The notes beneath the pieces are model-generated. The model did no database searches, was not told where the DNA came from, and saw only the letters and a list, made by a program, of their open reading frames with translations. Below are positions 1-8,965 of a DNA stretch of 64,000 nt, piece by piece; position 1 is the first letter of the stretch; each line of letters opens with the position of its first letter. Where the stretch lies: assembly GCF_900156815.1 (NCBI RefSeq), contig NZ_FTOT01000002.1:372001-436000 (forward strand), in the 5' to 3' direction. The stretch is from Gemmobacter megaterium. Its GTDB lineage: Bacteria > Pseudomonadota > Alphaproteobacteria > Rhodobacterales > Rhodobacteraceae. The translations under genes and the position numbers were made by a program.

Positions 1-482
1 CGCCCGCCTTCGGTGGATTTGCGGAACAGGCCCAGAATACGCCGCGCGCCCTGGCCGATGCGGCGGATCAGCCGGGCGGTATGGCTATGCCCCTCGCCCT
101 CGACCTTGGTCAGGCGCACCAGAATGCGGTCTCCGGCCCCAAGTGCCGGATCCTCCTTGGCGGTCATCACCAGGATGCGTGGCGCCTCGCCCTCGCCCTC
201 CCATTCCAGCGCGGTTGCGAACAGATCGCCCTGGCGGTCCGGCCCTGTCACCTGCAACACCGCAACCGCCGGCAGCTCGCCCGGCGCGCCATAGCGCCGC
301 GCCTTCTTTTCCAGCGCGCCCTCTGTTTCCATCGCCTTCAGCATCCGCTTCAGCTCGATCTTCAGCGGACCCTTGATGCCAAAGGCGCGGGCAATGTCGC
401 GCTTGGCCGGGTCGCCGGGGTTCTGGGCGATCCAGTCAAGGATCTGCTGGCGGGACGGAAGCTGGGTCGCAGGTTTTTTCAT
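1..482 (-). CDS. rnr: Ribonuclease R, N-terminal part (cut by window edge)
   Basis: The reverse strand reads open from an ATG at 482 to the window edge, giving about 160 residues. The start is MKKPATQLPSRQQILDWI, followed by a winged-helix-like segment rich in Lys/Arg (residues 20-65) and then a cold-shock-like beta region. This matches the N-terminus of RNase R, a processive 3'-5' exoribonuclease that degrades structured RNA in rRNA and mRNA turnover. The catalytic RNB domain would lie beyond the window, so the assignment rests on the N-terminal layout only. Confidence 0.8.
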   Translation of the reverse strand, partial: MKKPATQLPSRQQILDWIAQNPGDPAKRDIARAFGIKGPLKIELKRMLKAMETEGALEKKARRYGAPGELPAVAVLQVTGPDRQGDLFATALEWEGEGEAPRILVMTAKEDPALGAGDRILVRLTKVEGEGHSHTARLIRRIGQGARRILGLFRKSTEGG

Positions 483-601
483 AGGATCGCCCTAGCACGC
501 GGCCCCTCGGGCGTCATGTGGAAAAGCCGCGCTGGCTGACGCGACGACACGGTTGCGCAGGCGCCCACGGCCACCACACTGCACCACGGGAGGACCGCGC
601 C

Positions 602-1429
602 ATGATCGAAGACCCAGTGGCAATTCCTGGCCCCGGCGGGGTGCTGGCAGGGCGGCTGATCACGCCGCCGACCGCCCCGGAGAAGGCCATCGTGCTGAAT
701 GCCGCCACAGCGGTTCCTGCCGCCTATTACGCCGGATTTGCCCGCTGGCTGGCCGAGGCGCAGCGCGCCGCCGTGCTGATCTGGGACTACCGCGATTTTG
801 CCGCCTCGGGCGATCCGCGGCGTTCGCGGGCCACCATGGCGGATTGGGGCGTGCGGGATGCAGCGGCGGCACGGGGCTGACTGGCCACGCGGTTTCCCGG
901 CCTGCCGCTATGGGTGATCGGCCATTCGCTGGGGGGGCTCGCCCTGCCCTTTCAGCCCGACCTGCACCGCGTGGACCGCGCGATTCTGGTCGCGGCCGGC
1001 CCGGTCCATCTGCGAGAACATCCCTGGCCGCTGCGCGCGGGCATCGCGGCAATGTGGCACCTGCACGGCCCGGTTCTGAACGCAACGCTGGGCTACTTTC
1101 CCGGCCGCCGTTTCCTGCTGGGCGCCGATGTCCCCGGCCCGGCCTTTCGCCAATGGCGCCGCTGGTGCACCCGGCCCGGTTCCTGCCTGGCCGACCCCGA
1201 CATGCCGCCCCTGCAATCAGAGGCGTTGACCTGCCCGGTCACGCTGGTCAGCTTCACCGATGACGGCATGGTTCCAAGCACGGCGGTCTGGCGGTTGGGG
1301 GCCTGGATGCCAAAGGCGGCGGTGACCCGCCGCCTGATCGCGCCCGCCGATCATGGCGTGACCAGCATCGGGCATATCGCCGCCTTTGCAAATCGCAACC
1401 GCGCTGTCTGGCCGGCGCTGGTCGCCTAG
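602..1429 (+). pseudogene. Alpha/beta hydrolase interrupted by an in-frame TGA
   Basis: One reading frame runs from an ATG at 602 (GGGAGGA upstream) to a stop at 1427-1429, but a TGA at 878-880 splits it. Both halves are in the same frame. The first 92 codons give a beta strand and the DYRDFAASG segment; the second half carries the nucleophile elbow GHSLGG and ends with a DHG motif that would supply the catalytic His. Changing TGA to TGG (Trp) would restore a protein of about 275 residues, the size of COG4757-type predicted hydrolases. It is either a recent nonsense mutation, a sequencing error or a readthrough site. Substrate unknown. Confidence 0.75.
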
Positions 1430-1430
1430 G

Positions 1431-1790
1431 TCAGGCGTTGGCTTCGCGGATCTGGTCGGCCTTGGCCTTGTCATAGGCAATGCCCTTGGCATCGAACAGC
1501 TGATCCAGCTCGCCCGACAGGGTCATCTCGGTGATGATGTCGCAGCCGCCGACAAACTCGCCCTTCACATAGAGCTGCGGAATCGTCGGCCAGTCCGAGA
1601 AATCCTTGATGCCCTGACGGATATCCGCATCCGCGAGCACATTCACATCGGCATAGTCGATGCCCATGAAATTCAGGATGCCCGCCACGCGGCTGGAAAA
1701 TCCGCATTGCGGCATCATCTTGGTGCCCTTCATGTAAAGCACCACATCGTTCGACTGGATCGTTTCGCGGATCTGGTCCTGCGCGCTCAT
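1431..1790 (-). CDS. grxD: Grx4-type monothiol glutaredoxin
   Basis: A 119-residue protein with the monothiol CGFS motif at about residues 29-32 and the glutathione-binding WPTIPQLYV and GGCD segments of the Grx4/Grx5 family. These proteins bind a [2Fe-2S] cluster with glutathione and act with BolA proteins in iron-sulfur cluster trafficking and iron sensing. The start at 1790 was chosen over upstream in-frame ATGs because GGAAAG precedes it and the protein then has family length. It lies downstream of bolA and a tiny ORF on the same strand, a classic BolA-Grx pairing. It ends one base from the convergent hydrolase pseudogene. Confidence 0.95.
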   Translation of the reverse strand: MSAQDQIRETIQSNDVVLYMKGTKMMPQCGFSSRVAGILNFMGIDYADVNVLADADIRQGIKDFSDWPTIPQLYVKGEFVGGCDIITEMTLSGELDQLFDAKGIAYDKAKADQIREANA

Positions 1791-1842
1791 CTGCTTTCCC
1801 TTCCGGCCTGTCCGCGCCATGCGGTGGCCCAATTTCCCAGGA

Positions 1843-1908
1843 TCACGCCCGCCGCGCTGCCAGCACCAATCCGACAACCACCAGCACGGCCAGCACGATC
1901 CACAACAT
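1843..1908 (-). CDS. 21-residue hydrophobic peptide coupled to bolA
   Basis: An ATG at 1908 overlaps the bolA stop codon by one base (TGATG), the usual layout for translational coupling. The frame encodes 21 residues: Met-Leu-Trp-Ile, a run of Val/Leu/Ala/Gly, then Ala-Arg-Arg-Ala and a TGA. That is one transmembrane helix followed by a positive cytoplasmic end. It lies between bolA and grxD, so it may be made with the iron-sulfur pair. I do not recognise a family. Against it, hydrophobic codons arise easily in GC-rich DNA. The overlap with the bolA stop is the main support. Confidence 0.4.
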   Translation of the reverse strand: MLWIVLAVLVVVGLVLAARRA

Positions 1909-2141
1909 CACTCCGGCGCCTTGGTCGTCAGCGCCAGCGCGTGCAACTCGCCGTTCGCCCCATCCATCTTGCCCTTCAGCGCGGCATAGACGGCGCGCTG
2001 TTGCTGCACCCGGTTCATGCCGCGGAAACTCTCGTCGATGACTTCGGCGGCGAAATGCGCGCCATCATCCCCCTGGACGGTGATCTTCGCCTGCGGAAAG
2101 CTTTCGCGCAGAAGGTTTTCAATATCCTGGGCCTGTATCAT
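1908..2141 (-). CDS. BolA family protein
   Basis: A 77-residue protein starting MIQAQDIENLLRESFP, with the BolA fold signatures DGAHFAAEVIDESFRG and a C-terminal HALALTTK segment. The His residues fit the metal-binding role of BolA proteins, which partner monothiol glutaredoxins. The start at 2141 gives normal length; an ATG six codons upstream is less likely. First gene of a likely operon with the 21-codon ORF and grxD. It could equally be called IbaG/BolA-like; the exact subgroup is not decided. Confidence 0.9.
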   Translation of the reverse strand: MIQAQDIENLLRESFPQAKITVQGDDGAHFAAEVIDESFRGMNRVQQQRAVYAALKGKMDGANGELHALALTTKAPE

Positions 2142-2277
2142 GGGGTCGCTCCTTCGCACCTGTTGCCAATCTAGGCTGCGCAGGCGCGGCCTGCAAGCGG
2201 AGCGGTGGTCTGCCGACGCGGCACATCATGCGCAACTGGCGCGGAACCTATCCCCGCGCCAGCCGCCGGATGGAGGC

Positions 2278-3510
2278 TCAGCCCTTCTTGGCCACGCGGG
2301 CGTTGCGCGTGGCGATCAGCTTCAGCCGCAGCGCATTCAAGCGGATAAAGCCTTCGGCGTCCTTCTGGTTATAGGCACCGGCGTCTTCCTCAAAGGTCAC
2401 ATGCTTTTCGGAATACAGCGAATGCTCCGACCAACGCGCCACCGTCCGCACCGAACCCTTGTACAGCTTCAGCCGCACGGTGCCGGTGACATGTTCCTGC
2501 GTCTTGTCGATCAGCGCCTGCAGCGCCTCACGCTCGGGCGAGAACCAGAAACCGTTATAGATCAGTTCCGCATAGCGCGGCATGATGCTGTCTTTCAGGT
2601 GGCCCGCGCCCGCATCCAGCGTGATCTGCTCGATCCCGCGATGGGCCTCCAGCAGGATGGTGCCGCCGGGGGTTTCATACACGCCACGCGATTTCATGCC
2701 GACAAAGCGGTTTTCCACGAAATCCAGCAGGCCAACGCCATGGCGGGCGCCGATTTCGTTCAGTCGGGTCAGCAACATGGCAGGCGAAAGTGCCTCGCCG
2801 TTGATTGCCACAGCATCGCCGGTCTCGAAGGTCACTTCGATGAATTCGGGCGTATCCGGCGCATCCTCGACGGCAACGATGCGTTGCGCCACATAGTCGG
2901 GAGCCTCGACGCCGGGATCCTCCAGCACGGTGCCTTCGGACGAGGTGTGCAACAGGTTGGCATCGACCGAGAACGGCGCCTCGCCCCGCTTGTTCTTGGC
3001 GATCGGAATCTGGTTGGCCTCGGCAAATTCCAACAGCTTGGTACGGCTGGACAAATCCCATTCCCGCCAGGGAGCGATCACACGGATCGACGGATCCAGC
3101 GCCAGCGCCGACAGTTCGAACCGCACCTGATCGTTGCCCTTGCCGGTCGCACCATGGGCCACCGCGTCGGCGCCGTGCTTTTGCGCCAGCGCCACCAGAT
3201 GCTGCGAAATCAGCGGCCGCGCGATCGAGGTGCCCAGCAGATACAGCCCCTCGTACACCGCATTGGCGCGGAACATCGGGAATACGAAGTCGCGCACGAA
3301 TTCCTCGCGCACGTCGACGATATGGATGTTCTCTTCCTTGATGCCCAGCATCAGCGCCTTCTGGCGCGCGGGCTCCAGCTCTTCGCCCTGGCCAAGGTCG
3401 GCGGTGAAGGTGATGACTTCGCAACCGTATTCGGTTTGCAGCCACTTGAGGATGATCGAGGTATCGAGGCCGCCGGAATAGGCAAGCACGACTTTCTTGG
3501 GCGCGGACAT
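2278..3510 (-). CDS. argG: Argininosuccinate synthase
   Basis: A 410-residue protein with the ATP-pyrophosphatase P-loop [10 protein letters not shown] at residues 10-19, the SIARPLISQ segment and [13 protein letters not shown], all diagnostic of argininosuccinate synthase. It joins citrulline and aspartate using ATP in arginine biosynthesis in the cytoplasm. Full family length, no internal break. It stands alone, with a 136-base gap to bolA and a divergent membrane-protein gene upstream. No regulatory site was recognised. Confidence 0.97.
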   Translation of the reverse strand: MSAPKKVVLAYSGGLDTSIILKWLQTEYGCEVITFTADLGQGEELEPARQKALMLGIKEENIHIVDVREEFVRDFVFPMFRANAVYEGLYLLGTSIARPLISQHLVALAQKHGADAVAHGATGKGNDQVRFELSALALDPSIRVIAPWREWDLSSRTKLLEFAEANQIPIAKNKRGEAPFSVDANLLHTSSEGTVLEDPGVEAPDYVAQRIVAVEDAPDTPEFIEVTFETGDAVAINGEALSPAMLLTRLNEIGARHGVGLLDFVENRFVGMKSRGVYETPGGTILLEAHRGIEQITLDAGAGHLKDSIMPRYAELIYNGFWFSPEREALQALIDKTQEHVTGTVRLKLYKGSVRTVARWSEHSLYSEKHVTFEEDAGAYNQKDAEGFIRLNALRLKLIATRNARVAKKG

Positions 3511-3658
3511 GGGGCAGCTCCGTCAAGGGAAAACCGCGCAGGGTCTAGTCGCTTTTCGCCGGGGCGGCAAGGGTGCGCTGGACGGGCACGCCACGCTTGA
3601 CGCCCTACAGGGGCGATCACTATCGACGCGATCATATCAAGATGTTGGAAGGCGGGAC

Positions 3659-4411
3659 ATGGGCTGGCGGATTTTCATCCATTCATTGCGACAGGTTTTT
3701 GGCAATCTCGAAGGCGCGCTGAGGGTCTCGGCAGTGCTGACGCTGTTGCAGGCGCTGATCACGCTGTCCGCAACCCAGATGCCGGTTCCCGACAGCACCG
3801 GGCCCGGCATCGGACCGAGTGTCGTATCGACACTGGCCAGTCTTGTGAACGCCTTTCTCGGGATCTGGCTTATGGTCGGCTGGCACCGCTACATCCTGCT
3901 GAACGAACGACCGGGGCTGGTGCCGACGATGCGAAGGGACCGGATTCTGGGCTATTTCGGCAAGGCAATGCTGACCGTTCTGATCGCAGTAACCCCGTTC
4001 TTTGTTCTTGTAGTGGTCCTGAATGCTGCGGGCCTTACCTTTTTCAGAATGCGGCCGAACGACGGCAATCTCCTCTCCGCTCTGCCGACATTGTTGATCA
4101 TGCTGCCATTTGCTGTCGTGTTCACCCGGCTGGCGACCGTTCTGCCTGGCGCGGCGCTAAAGGCCGGTGTGCCGCTTTTCACCGGCTGGGCGGCAACACG
4201 CGGACACACCGAGGCCATTTTCATCGTGGTCTTCCTGTCGATGCTGGGTTCTCTGGTCCTGACGCTCGTATCCGGGTATCTGTTCGAGGATCCGCTCAGC
4301 CTGTTGGCACAGCTTGCCATGGTGCCCGTCAACTGGGTTGAAACCATGGTAAGCGCGTCGATCCTGACCACGCTTTACGGCCACTACGTGGAACGCCGCG
4401 CGCTTTTGTGA
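3659..4411 (+). CDS. Polytopic membrane protein of unknown function
   Basis: A 250-residue protein with five or six strongly hydrophobic stretches (about residues 15-35, 55-75, 95-120, 140-165, 185-205) and short charged loops. The start at 3659 is preceded by GGAAGGCGGG. I do not recognise a named family; the look is of the small multi-pass proteins common in Rhodobacteraceae. It lies between divergent argG and ilvA with its own spacing, so no operon partner is evident. It appears less GC-rich than its neighbours. Confidence 0.75.
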   Translation: MGWRIFIHSLRQVFGNLEGALRVSAVLTLLQALITLSATQMPVPDSTGPGIGPSVVSTLASLVNAFLGIWLMVGWHRYILLNERPGLVPTMRRDRILGYFGKAMLTVLIAVTPFFVLVVVLNAAGLTFFRMRPNDGNLLSALPTLLIMLPFAVVFTRLATVLPGAALKAGVPLFTGWAATRGHTEAIFIVVFLSMLGSLVLTLVSGYLFEDPLSLLAQLAMVPVNWVETMVSASILTTLYGHYVERRALL

Positions 4412-4437
4412 TCTTGCGTGGCGGGACAGCTTGGGTC

Positions 4438-5697
4438 ATGGATTTTGGCATGACCCAGTTCGCCCCCGCTGTCCAAGCCGCCGCCCTTGCCCTGCGCGAT
4501 CTGTTCGGGCCAACGCCGCTGCAACGCAACGATCACCTGTCGGCCCGCTTCGGTGCCGACATCTGGCTCAAGCGCGAGGATCTGACCCCGGTGCGCAGCT
4601 ACAAGCTGCGCGGCGCGTTCAACGCCATGCGCAAACTGCGGGCAACCCAGCCCGATCAGCGCCAGTTCGTATGTGCCAGCGCAGGCAACCACGCGCAGGG
4701 CATGGCCTATGCCTGCCGCCATTTCGGGGTGCGCGGCACGATCTTCATGCCAGTCACGACGCCGCAGCAGAAGATCGACAAGACCCGCACCTTCGGCGAC
4801 GGCGCCGTGGAAATCGTGCTGACGGGCGACTACTTCGATCAGACCCTTGCAGCGGCCAAGGCGTTTTGCGCCCGGCAGGGGGCGCATTTCCTTGCGCCGT
4901 TCGATGATGCAGATGTCATCGAGGGCCAGGCGACTGTTGCCGTCGAAATGCTGGAGCAACTGGGCCGGGCCCCGGACATGGTGGTGATTCCGGTCGGTGG
5001 CGGGGGGCTGGCCGCTGGTGTCACCCGCTATCTCTCGGCGACGGCACCGGGCATCGACTACCGCTTTGTCGAACCGCTGGGCGGCACCAGCCTGGCCGCC
5101 GCATTGGCCGAGGACGGCCCCGTCACCCTGGCCCGCATCAACAGCTTTGTCGATGGCGCTGCCGTCGCCCGGCTGGGGGATCTGCCGTTTGACGCCTTGC
5201 GCGGGACAGATCCGGCGCATGTGCTGGCCGCGCCGGAGGACCGCATCTGCATCACCATGCTGGAGATGCTGAACGTCGAGGGGATCGTTCTGGAGCCCGC
5301 CGGTGCCCTGTCGATAGATGCGCTGCCCGATCTGGCAGACCAGATCCGTGGCAAGACCGTGGTCTGCATCACCTCGGGCGGCAACTTCGATTTCGAGCGC
5401 CTGCCCGAAGTCAAGGAACGCGCCATGCGCTTTGCCGGAAAGAAGAAATATTTCCTGCTGCGGATGCCGCAACGCCCCGGCGCCCTGCGCGAGTTCCTGA
5501 CCATGCTGGGCCCGGACGACGACATTGCGCGCTTTGAATATCTGAAGAAATCGGCGCGCAATTTCGGATCGGTGCTGATCGGGATAGAGACCTCGCGCCC
5601 CGAAAACTTTACAACGCTGCTTGCCCGCCTCGATGCCGCCGCCTTTGTCTGGCGCGACATCACCGGGGATGAGACGCTTGCCGAATTCCTGATCTGA
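4438..5697 (+). CDS. ilvA: Threonine ammonia-lyase (dehydratase), biosynthetic short form
   Basis: A 419-residue PLP enzyme that deaminates threonine to 2-oxobutanoate, the first committed step to isoleucine. The Schiff-base Lys lies in RSYKLRGAF (about residue 56), the asparagine loop is ASAGNHAQG, and the glycine-rich phosphate loop is PVGGGGL. The last 90 residues (KKYFLLRMPQRPGALREFL onward) form the single ACT-like regulatory domain of the TIGR02079 type, so allosteric control by isoleucine/valine is likely. The start could be the ATG at 4438 or 4450; neither has a strong ribosome site. Its stop lies three bases from the convergent Hpt gene. A citramalate synthase gene near 53 kb offers a second route to 2-oxobutanoate. 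Confidence 0.93.
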   Translation: MDFGMTQFAPAVQAAALALRDLFGPTPLQRNDHLSARFGADIWLKREDLTPVRSYKLRGAFNAMRKLRATQPDQRQFVCASAGNHAQGMAYACRHFGVRGTIFMPVTTPQQKIDKTRTFGDGAVEIVLTGDYFDQTLAAAKAFCARQGAHFLAPFDDADVIEGQATVAVEMLEQLGRAPDMVVIPVGGGGLAAGVTRYLSATAPGIDYRFVEPLGGTSLAAALAEDGPVTLARINSFVDGAAVARLGDLPFDALRGTDPAHVLAAPEDRICITMLEMLNVEGIVLEPAGALSIDALPDLADQIRGKTVVCITSGGNFDFERLPEVKERAMRFAGKKKYFLLRMPQRPGALREFLTMLGPDDDIARFEYLKKSARNFGSVLIGIETSRPENFTTLLARLDAAAFVWRDITGDETLAEFLI

Positions 5698-5700
5698 ACA

Positions 5701-6030
5701 TCACGCGGGGCGCTGGTCCAGACCATCCAGGAACGTTTCGCGCGACTCTTCGTAGACGATGACGATCGAGGGGATATCCACCTCATGCGCGCGGCCTTCG
5801 GCCGCCATCCGCTCCCCGTTCTGGCACATCTCGCCCAGAGCCTCGAAACCCAGATTCAATGCGCTGCCCTTGAGAAAGTGCATGTCGCGTTCGACATTGC
5901 CCGGATCCGGCGTTTCCCGAAAGCGGGACACCACCTCGTCCACCTCGTCAAGAAACAACGCAACAACCTCCATGAAGCTGTCGGCACCGACCTCATCCCG
6001 CAGGGTGGTCACTCTTTCCCAATTGATCAT
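5701..6030 (-). CDS. Single-domain Hpt histidine phosphotransfer protein
   Basis: A 109-residue, all-helical protein with the Hpt signature HFLKGSALNLG; the phosphorylatable residue would be His51. It has no kinase or receiver domain, so it should shuttle phosphate between a sensor and a receiver. The ATG at 6030 follows GGAGG with seven-base spacing. It is transcribed divergently from the receiver-phosphatase gene at 6196, with 165 bases between the starts. That arrangement makes that receiver the obvious partner. This is an inference from position only. Confidence 0.88.
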   Translation of the reverse strand: MINWERVTTLRDEVGADSFMEVVALFLDEVDEVVSRFRETPDPGNVERDMHFLKGSALNLGFEALGEMCQNGERMAAEGRAHEVDIPSIVIVYEESRETFLDGLDQRPA

Positions 6031-6195
6031 CTTGAACCTCCTGCACCGCGCTGCCGATATAAGACTCACCCTCAGACACGGGCGTTGCACGGTGGAGAAT
6101 GGTCCCCGCACCGCCCGGTTTCAACTGCAATTTTAACGTTCACCGTGCCTTAACACCCTGGGGCGAATGCTTGCCGCGTTGAATTGGGGGTGATT

Positions 6196-7455
6196 GTGTC
6201 GGCAGATATGGGGCAGGCGAAAGCCGGGGATGAGGGCAGGCAGCGCGTGCTGATCGTCGATGACAGCCGCGCCCAACGGGTGTTGCTGCGGGCGTCGCTG
6301 ACGCGCTGGGGCTATGATGTGGCAGAGGCTGCGGCAGGGGACGAAGCCCTGGCGCTGTGTCAGCGCGAACACTTCGACATCATCCTTTCGGATTGGGTCA
6401 TGCCGGGGCTATCCGGGCCGGAATTCTGCCGCGCCTTTCGCAATCTGCCGGGCGAAGACTACGGGTACTTCATCCTTTTGACCTCCAAGTCCGAAAAGGA
6501 CGAAGTCGCCCTGGGCCTGGATGCCGGGGCCGACGATTTCCTGTCCAAGCCGGTGACTCCGGCCGAACTGCGCGCCCGGATGCGGGCGGGAGAGCGGTTG
6601 ATCGGAATGCACCGCGCCTTGCGCGACAACAACCGGCTGCTGGGCGCCGCACTGGACGAATTGCGCGGTGTCTACGATTCGCTCGACCGCGACCTGATCG
6701 AGGCGCGCAAGCTGCAACAATCGCTGGTCCGGGACCGCCACCACGATTTCGGCGCCGCCCGGATCGCATTGATGCTGCGGCCCTCCGGGCATGTCGGCGG
6801 CGATCTGGGCGGGTATTTTCCGCTGGCCCCCGGCAAGCTGGCGTTCTTTTCGGTGGATGTTTCAGGGCATGGCGTGGCCTCTGCCATGATGGCGGCGCGG
6901 CTGGCCGGAATGCTGTCGTCCAGCTTTGCCGATGGCAATATTGCCTTGTCCTATGATTCCGGCGCCTTGCGGGTATTGCCCCCCGAAACCGTGGTCGAAC
7001 GCCTGAACCGCCTTGTGCTGGAGGTGATGCAGGTGGATCAGTATTTCACCTGTGTCTACGGCGATGCCGATCTGCGCAGCGGGCATATCCGCATGGTGCA
7101 GGCAGGCCACCCCCACCCCCTGCTGCTGGAGGCTTCGGGCAGCATCCGCGCATTGGGGCATGGAGGGTTGCCCGTTGGGCTGGTGCCCGGCGCCACATGG
7201 GACCGTCTGGACCTGCGGCTGACGCCTGGCGACCGGCTGTTCCTGATGACCGATGGCCTGACCGAATGCCGCGACCCCGAGGACAGGGAGCTTGGCGAAG
7301 CAGGGTTGATAGCCCTTGTCCGCCAACATCTTGCGCTATGCGGCGAGGATTTTCTGGATGCGCTGCAACACGATGTCGAGGCATGGGGCGGCGGCGGCGA
7401 CCCGGCAGACGATATCTCTGGCCTGCTGCTGGACTGGCGCGGCTCAGACCAGTGA
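6196..7455 (+). CDS. Receiver domain fused to PP2C/SpoIIE-type phosphatase (RbaY-like)
   Basis: A protein of about 419 residues. Residues 16-130 are a response-regulator receiver: acidic pair DD22-23, phospho-acceptor Asp66 in SDWVMPG, LLTSKSE, and Lys in SKPVT. Residues 165-400 are a PP2C/SpoIIE phosphatase with FFSVDVSGHG, LMTDGLTE and a DPADDIS end that binds metal. Such fusions dephosphorylate anti-sigma-factor antagonists in partner-switching systems; RbaY of Rhodobacter capsulatus has this architecture and affects gene-transfer-agent production. The GTG at 6196 is preferred because GGGGG lies five bases upstream; an ATG at 6208 is the alternative. The last 12 bases overlap the convergent Nudix gene. 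Confidence 0.88.
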   Translation: MSADMGQAKAGDEGRQRVLIVDDSRAQRVLLRASLTRWGYDVAEAAAGDEALALCQREHFDIILSDWVMPGLSGPEFCRAFRNLPGEDYGYFILLTSKSEKDEVALGLDAGADDFLSKPVTPAELRARMRAGERLIGMHRALRDNNRLLGAALDELRGVYDSLDRDLIEARKLQQSLVRDRHHDFGAARIALMLRPSGHVGGDLGGYFPLAPGKLAFFSVDVSGHGVASAMMAARLAGMLSSSFADGNIALSYDSGALRVLPPETVVERLNRLVLEVMQVDQYFTCVYGDADLRSGHIRMVQAGHPHPLLLEASGSIRALGHGGLPVGLVPGATWDRLDLRLTPGDRLFLMTDGLTECRDPEDRELGEAGLIALVRQHLALCGEDFLDALQHDVEAWGGGGDPADDISGLLLDWRGSDQ

Positions 7456-7881
7456 GGCCATGAACAGGCGATCCCCCGGATTTCCCAGGATCTCGGCCGC
7501 CTGGCGCGGCGTGGCCCAGATCGCGGAATGCCCCGGCTCGCTTGGTAGCCCCAGGCGCAGGATGGGCCGCGCAAGATAGATCGTGCACAGCTTTTCCGCC
7601 CACAGATCGTATTCCGGCATATAGGTGAACCGCCGGAACGCCCCCAGCCGCCGCACGACTTGCATGGTCCAGCCGGTTTCCTCGCGCACCTCGCGGTGAA
7701 GCGCCGGCAGCGGCTGCTCGCCCGGATCAATGCCGCCGCCGGGCAACTGCACCTCGGGCCAGGGGGCCTGTTGATGGGTCAGCAGCACCCGGTCACCCCG
7801 CATCAGAACGGCATAGACACCCGCGCGGCGGGTATAGCGGCGGCCCGGCTCGGGCGGCTGGTCGATACGGCGGATCATCAC
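7444..7881 (-). CDS. Nudix hydrolase
   Basis: A 145-residue protein with a complete Nudix box beginning GGGIDPGEQ and ending REVREETGW, which binds the divalent metal for pyrophosphate hydrolysis. The substrate (a nucleoside diphosphate linked to another moiety) cannot be told from sequence. Two ATGs lie in tandem at 7881 and 7878. The gene is convergent with, and overlaps by 12 bases, the phosphatase gene; it is divergent from hslO with 85 bases between. Confidence 0.9.
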   Translation of the reverse strand: MMIRRIDQPPEPGRRYTRRAGVYAVLMRGDRVLLTHQQAPWPEVQLPGGGIDPGEQPLPALHREVREETGWTMQVVRRLGAFRRFTYMPEYDLWAEKLCTIYLARPILRLGLPSEPGHSAIWATPRQAAEILGNPGDRLFMASLV

Positions 7882-7966
7882 GGCCTCTTGGCTGCGGCGG
7901 CTGATCGCCTATATACAGGCCAACATTCCCACTGCGCCATGCCCAAAGGCCGGCAAGGAACCCCCG

Positions 7967-8965
7967 ATGACCACCAATACCACACCGATCTGGGACGACA
8001 GCGTCCTGCCCTTTCAACTGGACCGTGCCGATGTGCGGGGCCGTGTCGCGCGGCTGGACGGTGCGCTCAACACCATTCTGGGCCAGCACAACTACCCCCC
8101 CGCCATCGAGGCGCTGGTGGCCGAAGCCGTTTTGCTGACCGCGCTGATCGGCCAGACCATCAAGCTGCGCTGGAAACTCAGCCTTCAGGTCCGCGGCAAA
8201 GGCCCCGCCCGTCTGGTGGCGACCGACTATTACGGACCAACCGCCGATGGCCAACCGGCCCGGATCCGCGCCTATGCCAGCTATGACAAGGACATGCTTG
8301 ACCCGACGGGTCCGGCCTTTCCTCAGATCGGCGAAGGCTACTTTGCCATGCTGCTGGATCAGGGCGCCGGAACGACGCCCTATTCCGGCATCACCCCGAT
8401 TGCGGGCGGCTCGCTTGCAAGCTGCGCCGAGGCGTATTTTGCCCAGTCCGAGCAACTGCCGACCCGCTTTGCGCTCAGCTTTGGCCAGTCCCAGTTGCAA
8501 GGCCAGCGGGCAGGCTGGCGCGCGGGTGGCGTCATGTTGCAACAGATGCCCAAAGCCTCGCCGCTCGCCGGAAATGTGGGGGGATCGGGCCAGGACGGTC
8601 TGCTGACGGCGCAGGATCTGCTGCATGGCGAAGACGGCGAACACTGGCAGCGCGCCAACATCCTGCTGGATACCGTCGAAGAGCTGGAGCTGATCGGCCC
8701 CGGCGTCTCGCCCGACCGGCTGCTCTACCGCCTGTTCCACGAGGAAACGCCGCGCGTCTTTCCAACCCAGCCGGTGAATTTCGGCTGCTCCTGTTCGGCC
8801 GACAAGGTGCGCAACAGCCTGTCGATCTATTCGGCCAAGGACATCCGGCACATGACGACGCCCCAGGGCACCGTTACCGCCGATTGCCAGTTCTGCGGCG
8901 CGCATTACGTGCTTGATGCGGCAACGGTCGGATTCGAGGCCAAAAAGGAGGCGCCGGGTGCCTGA
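7967..8965 (+). CDS. hslO: Hsp33 redox-regulated chaperone
   Basis: A 332-residue Hsp33. The four zinc-binding cysteines of the C-terminal redox switch are present as CSC (FGCSCSADK) and CQFC (DCQFCGAHY). Under oxidative stress these release zinc, form disulfides and expose the chaperone site. Family length is about 290; the extra residues lie in the middle region around GEDGEHWQ and in the C-terminal tail. The ATG at 7967 has AAGGA upstream. The following Nudix gene starts inside its last codons, so the two are probably co-translated. Confidence 0.95.
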   Translation: MTTNTTPIWDDSVLPFQLDRADVRGRVARLDGALNTILGQHNYPPAIEALVAEAVLLTALIGQTIKLRWKLSLQVRGKGPARLVATDYYGPTADGQPARIRAYASYDKDMLDPTGPAFPQIGEGYFAMLLDQGAGTTPYSGITPIAGGSLASCAEAYFAQSEQLPTRFALSFGQSQLQGQRAGWRAGGVMLQQMPKASPLAGNVGGSGQDGLLTAQDLLHGEDGEHWQRANILLDTVEELELIGPGVSPDRLLYRLFHEETPRVFPTQPVNFGCSCSADKVRNSLSIYSAKDIRHMTTPQGTVTADCQFCGAHYVLDAATVGFEAKKEAPGA

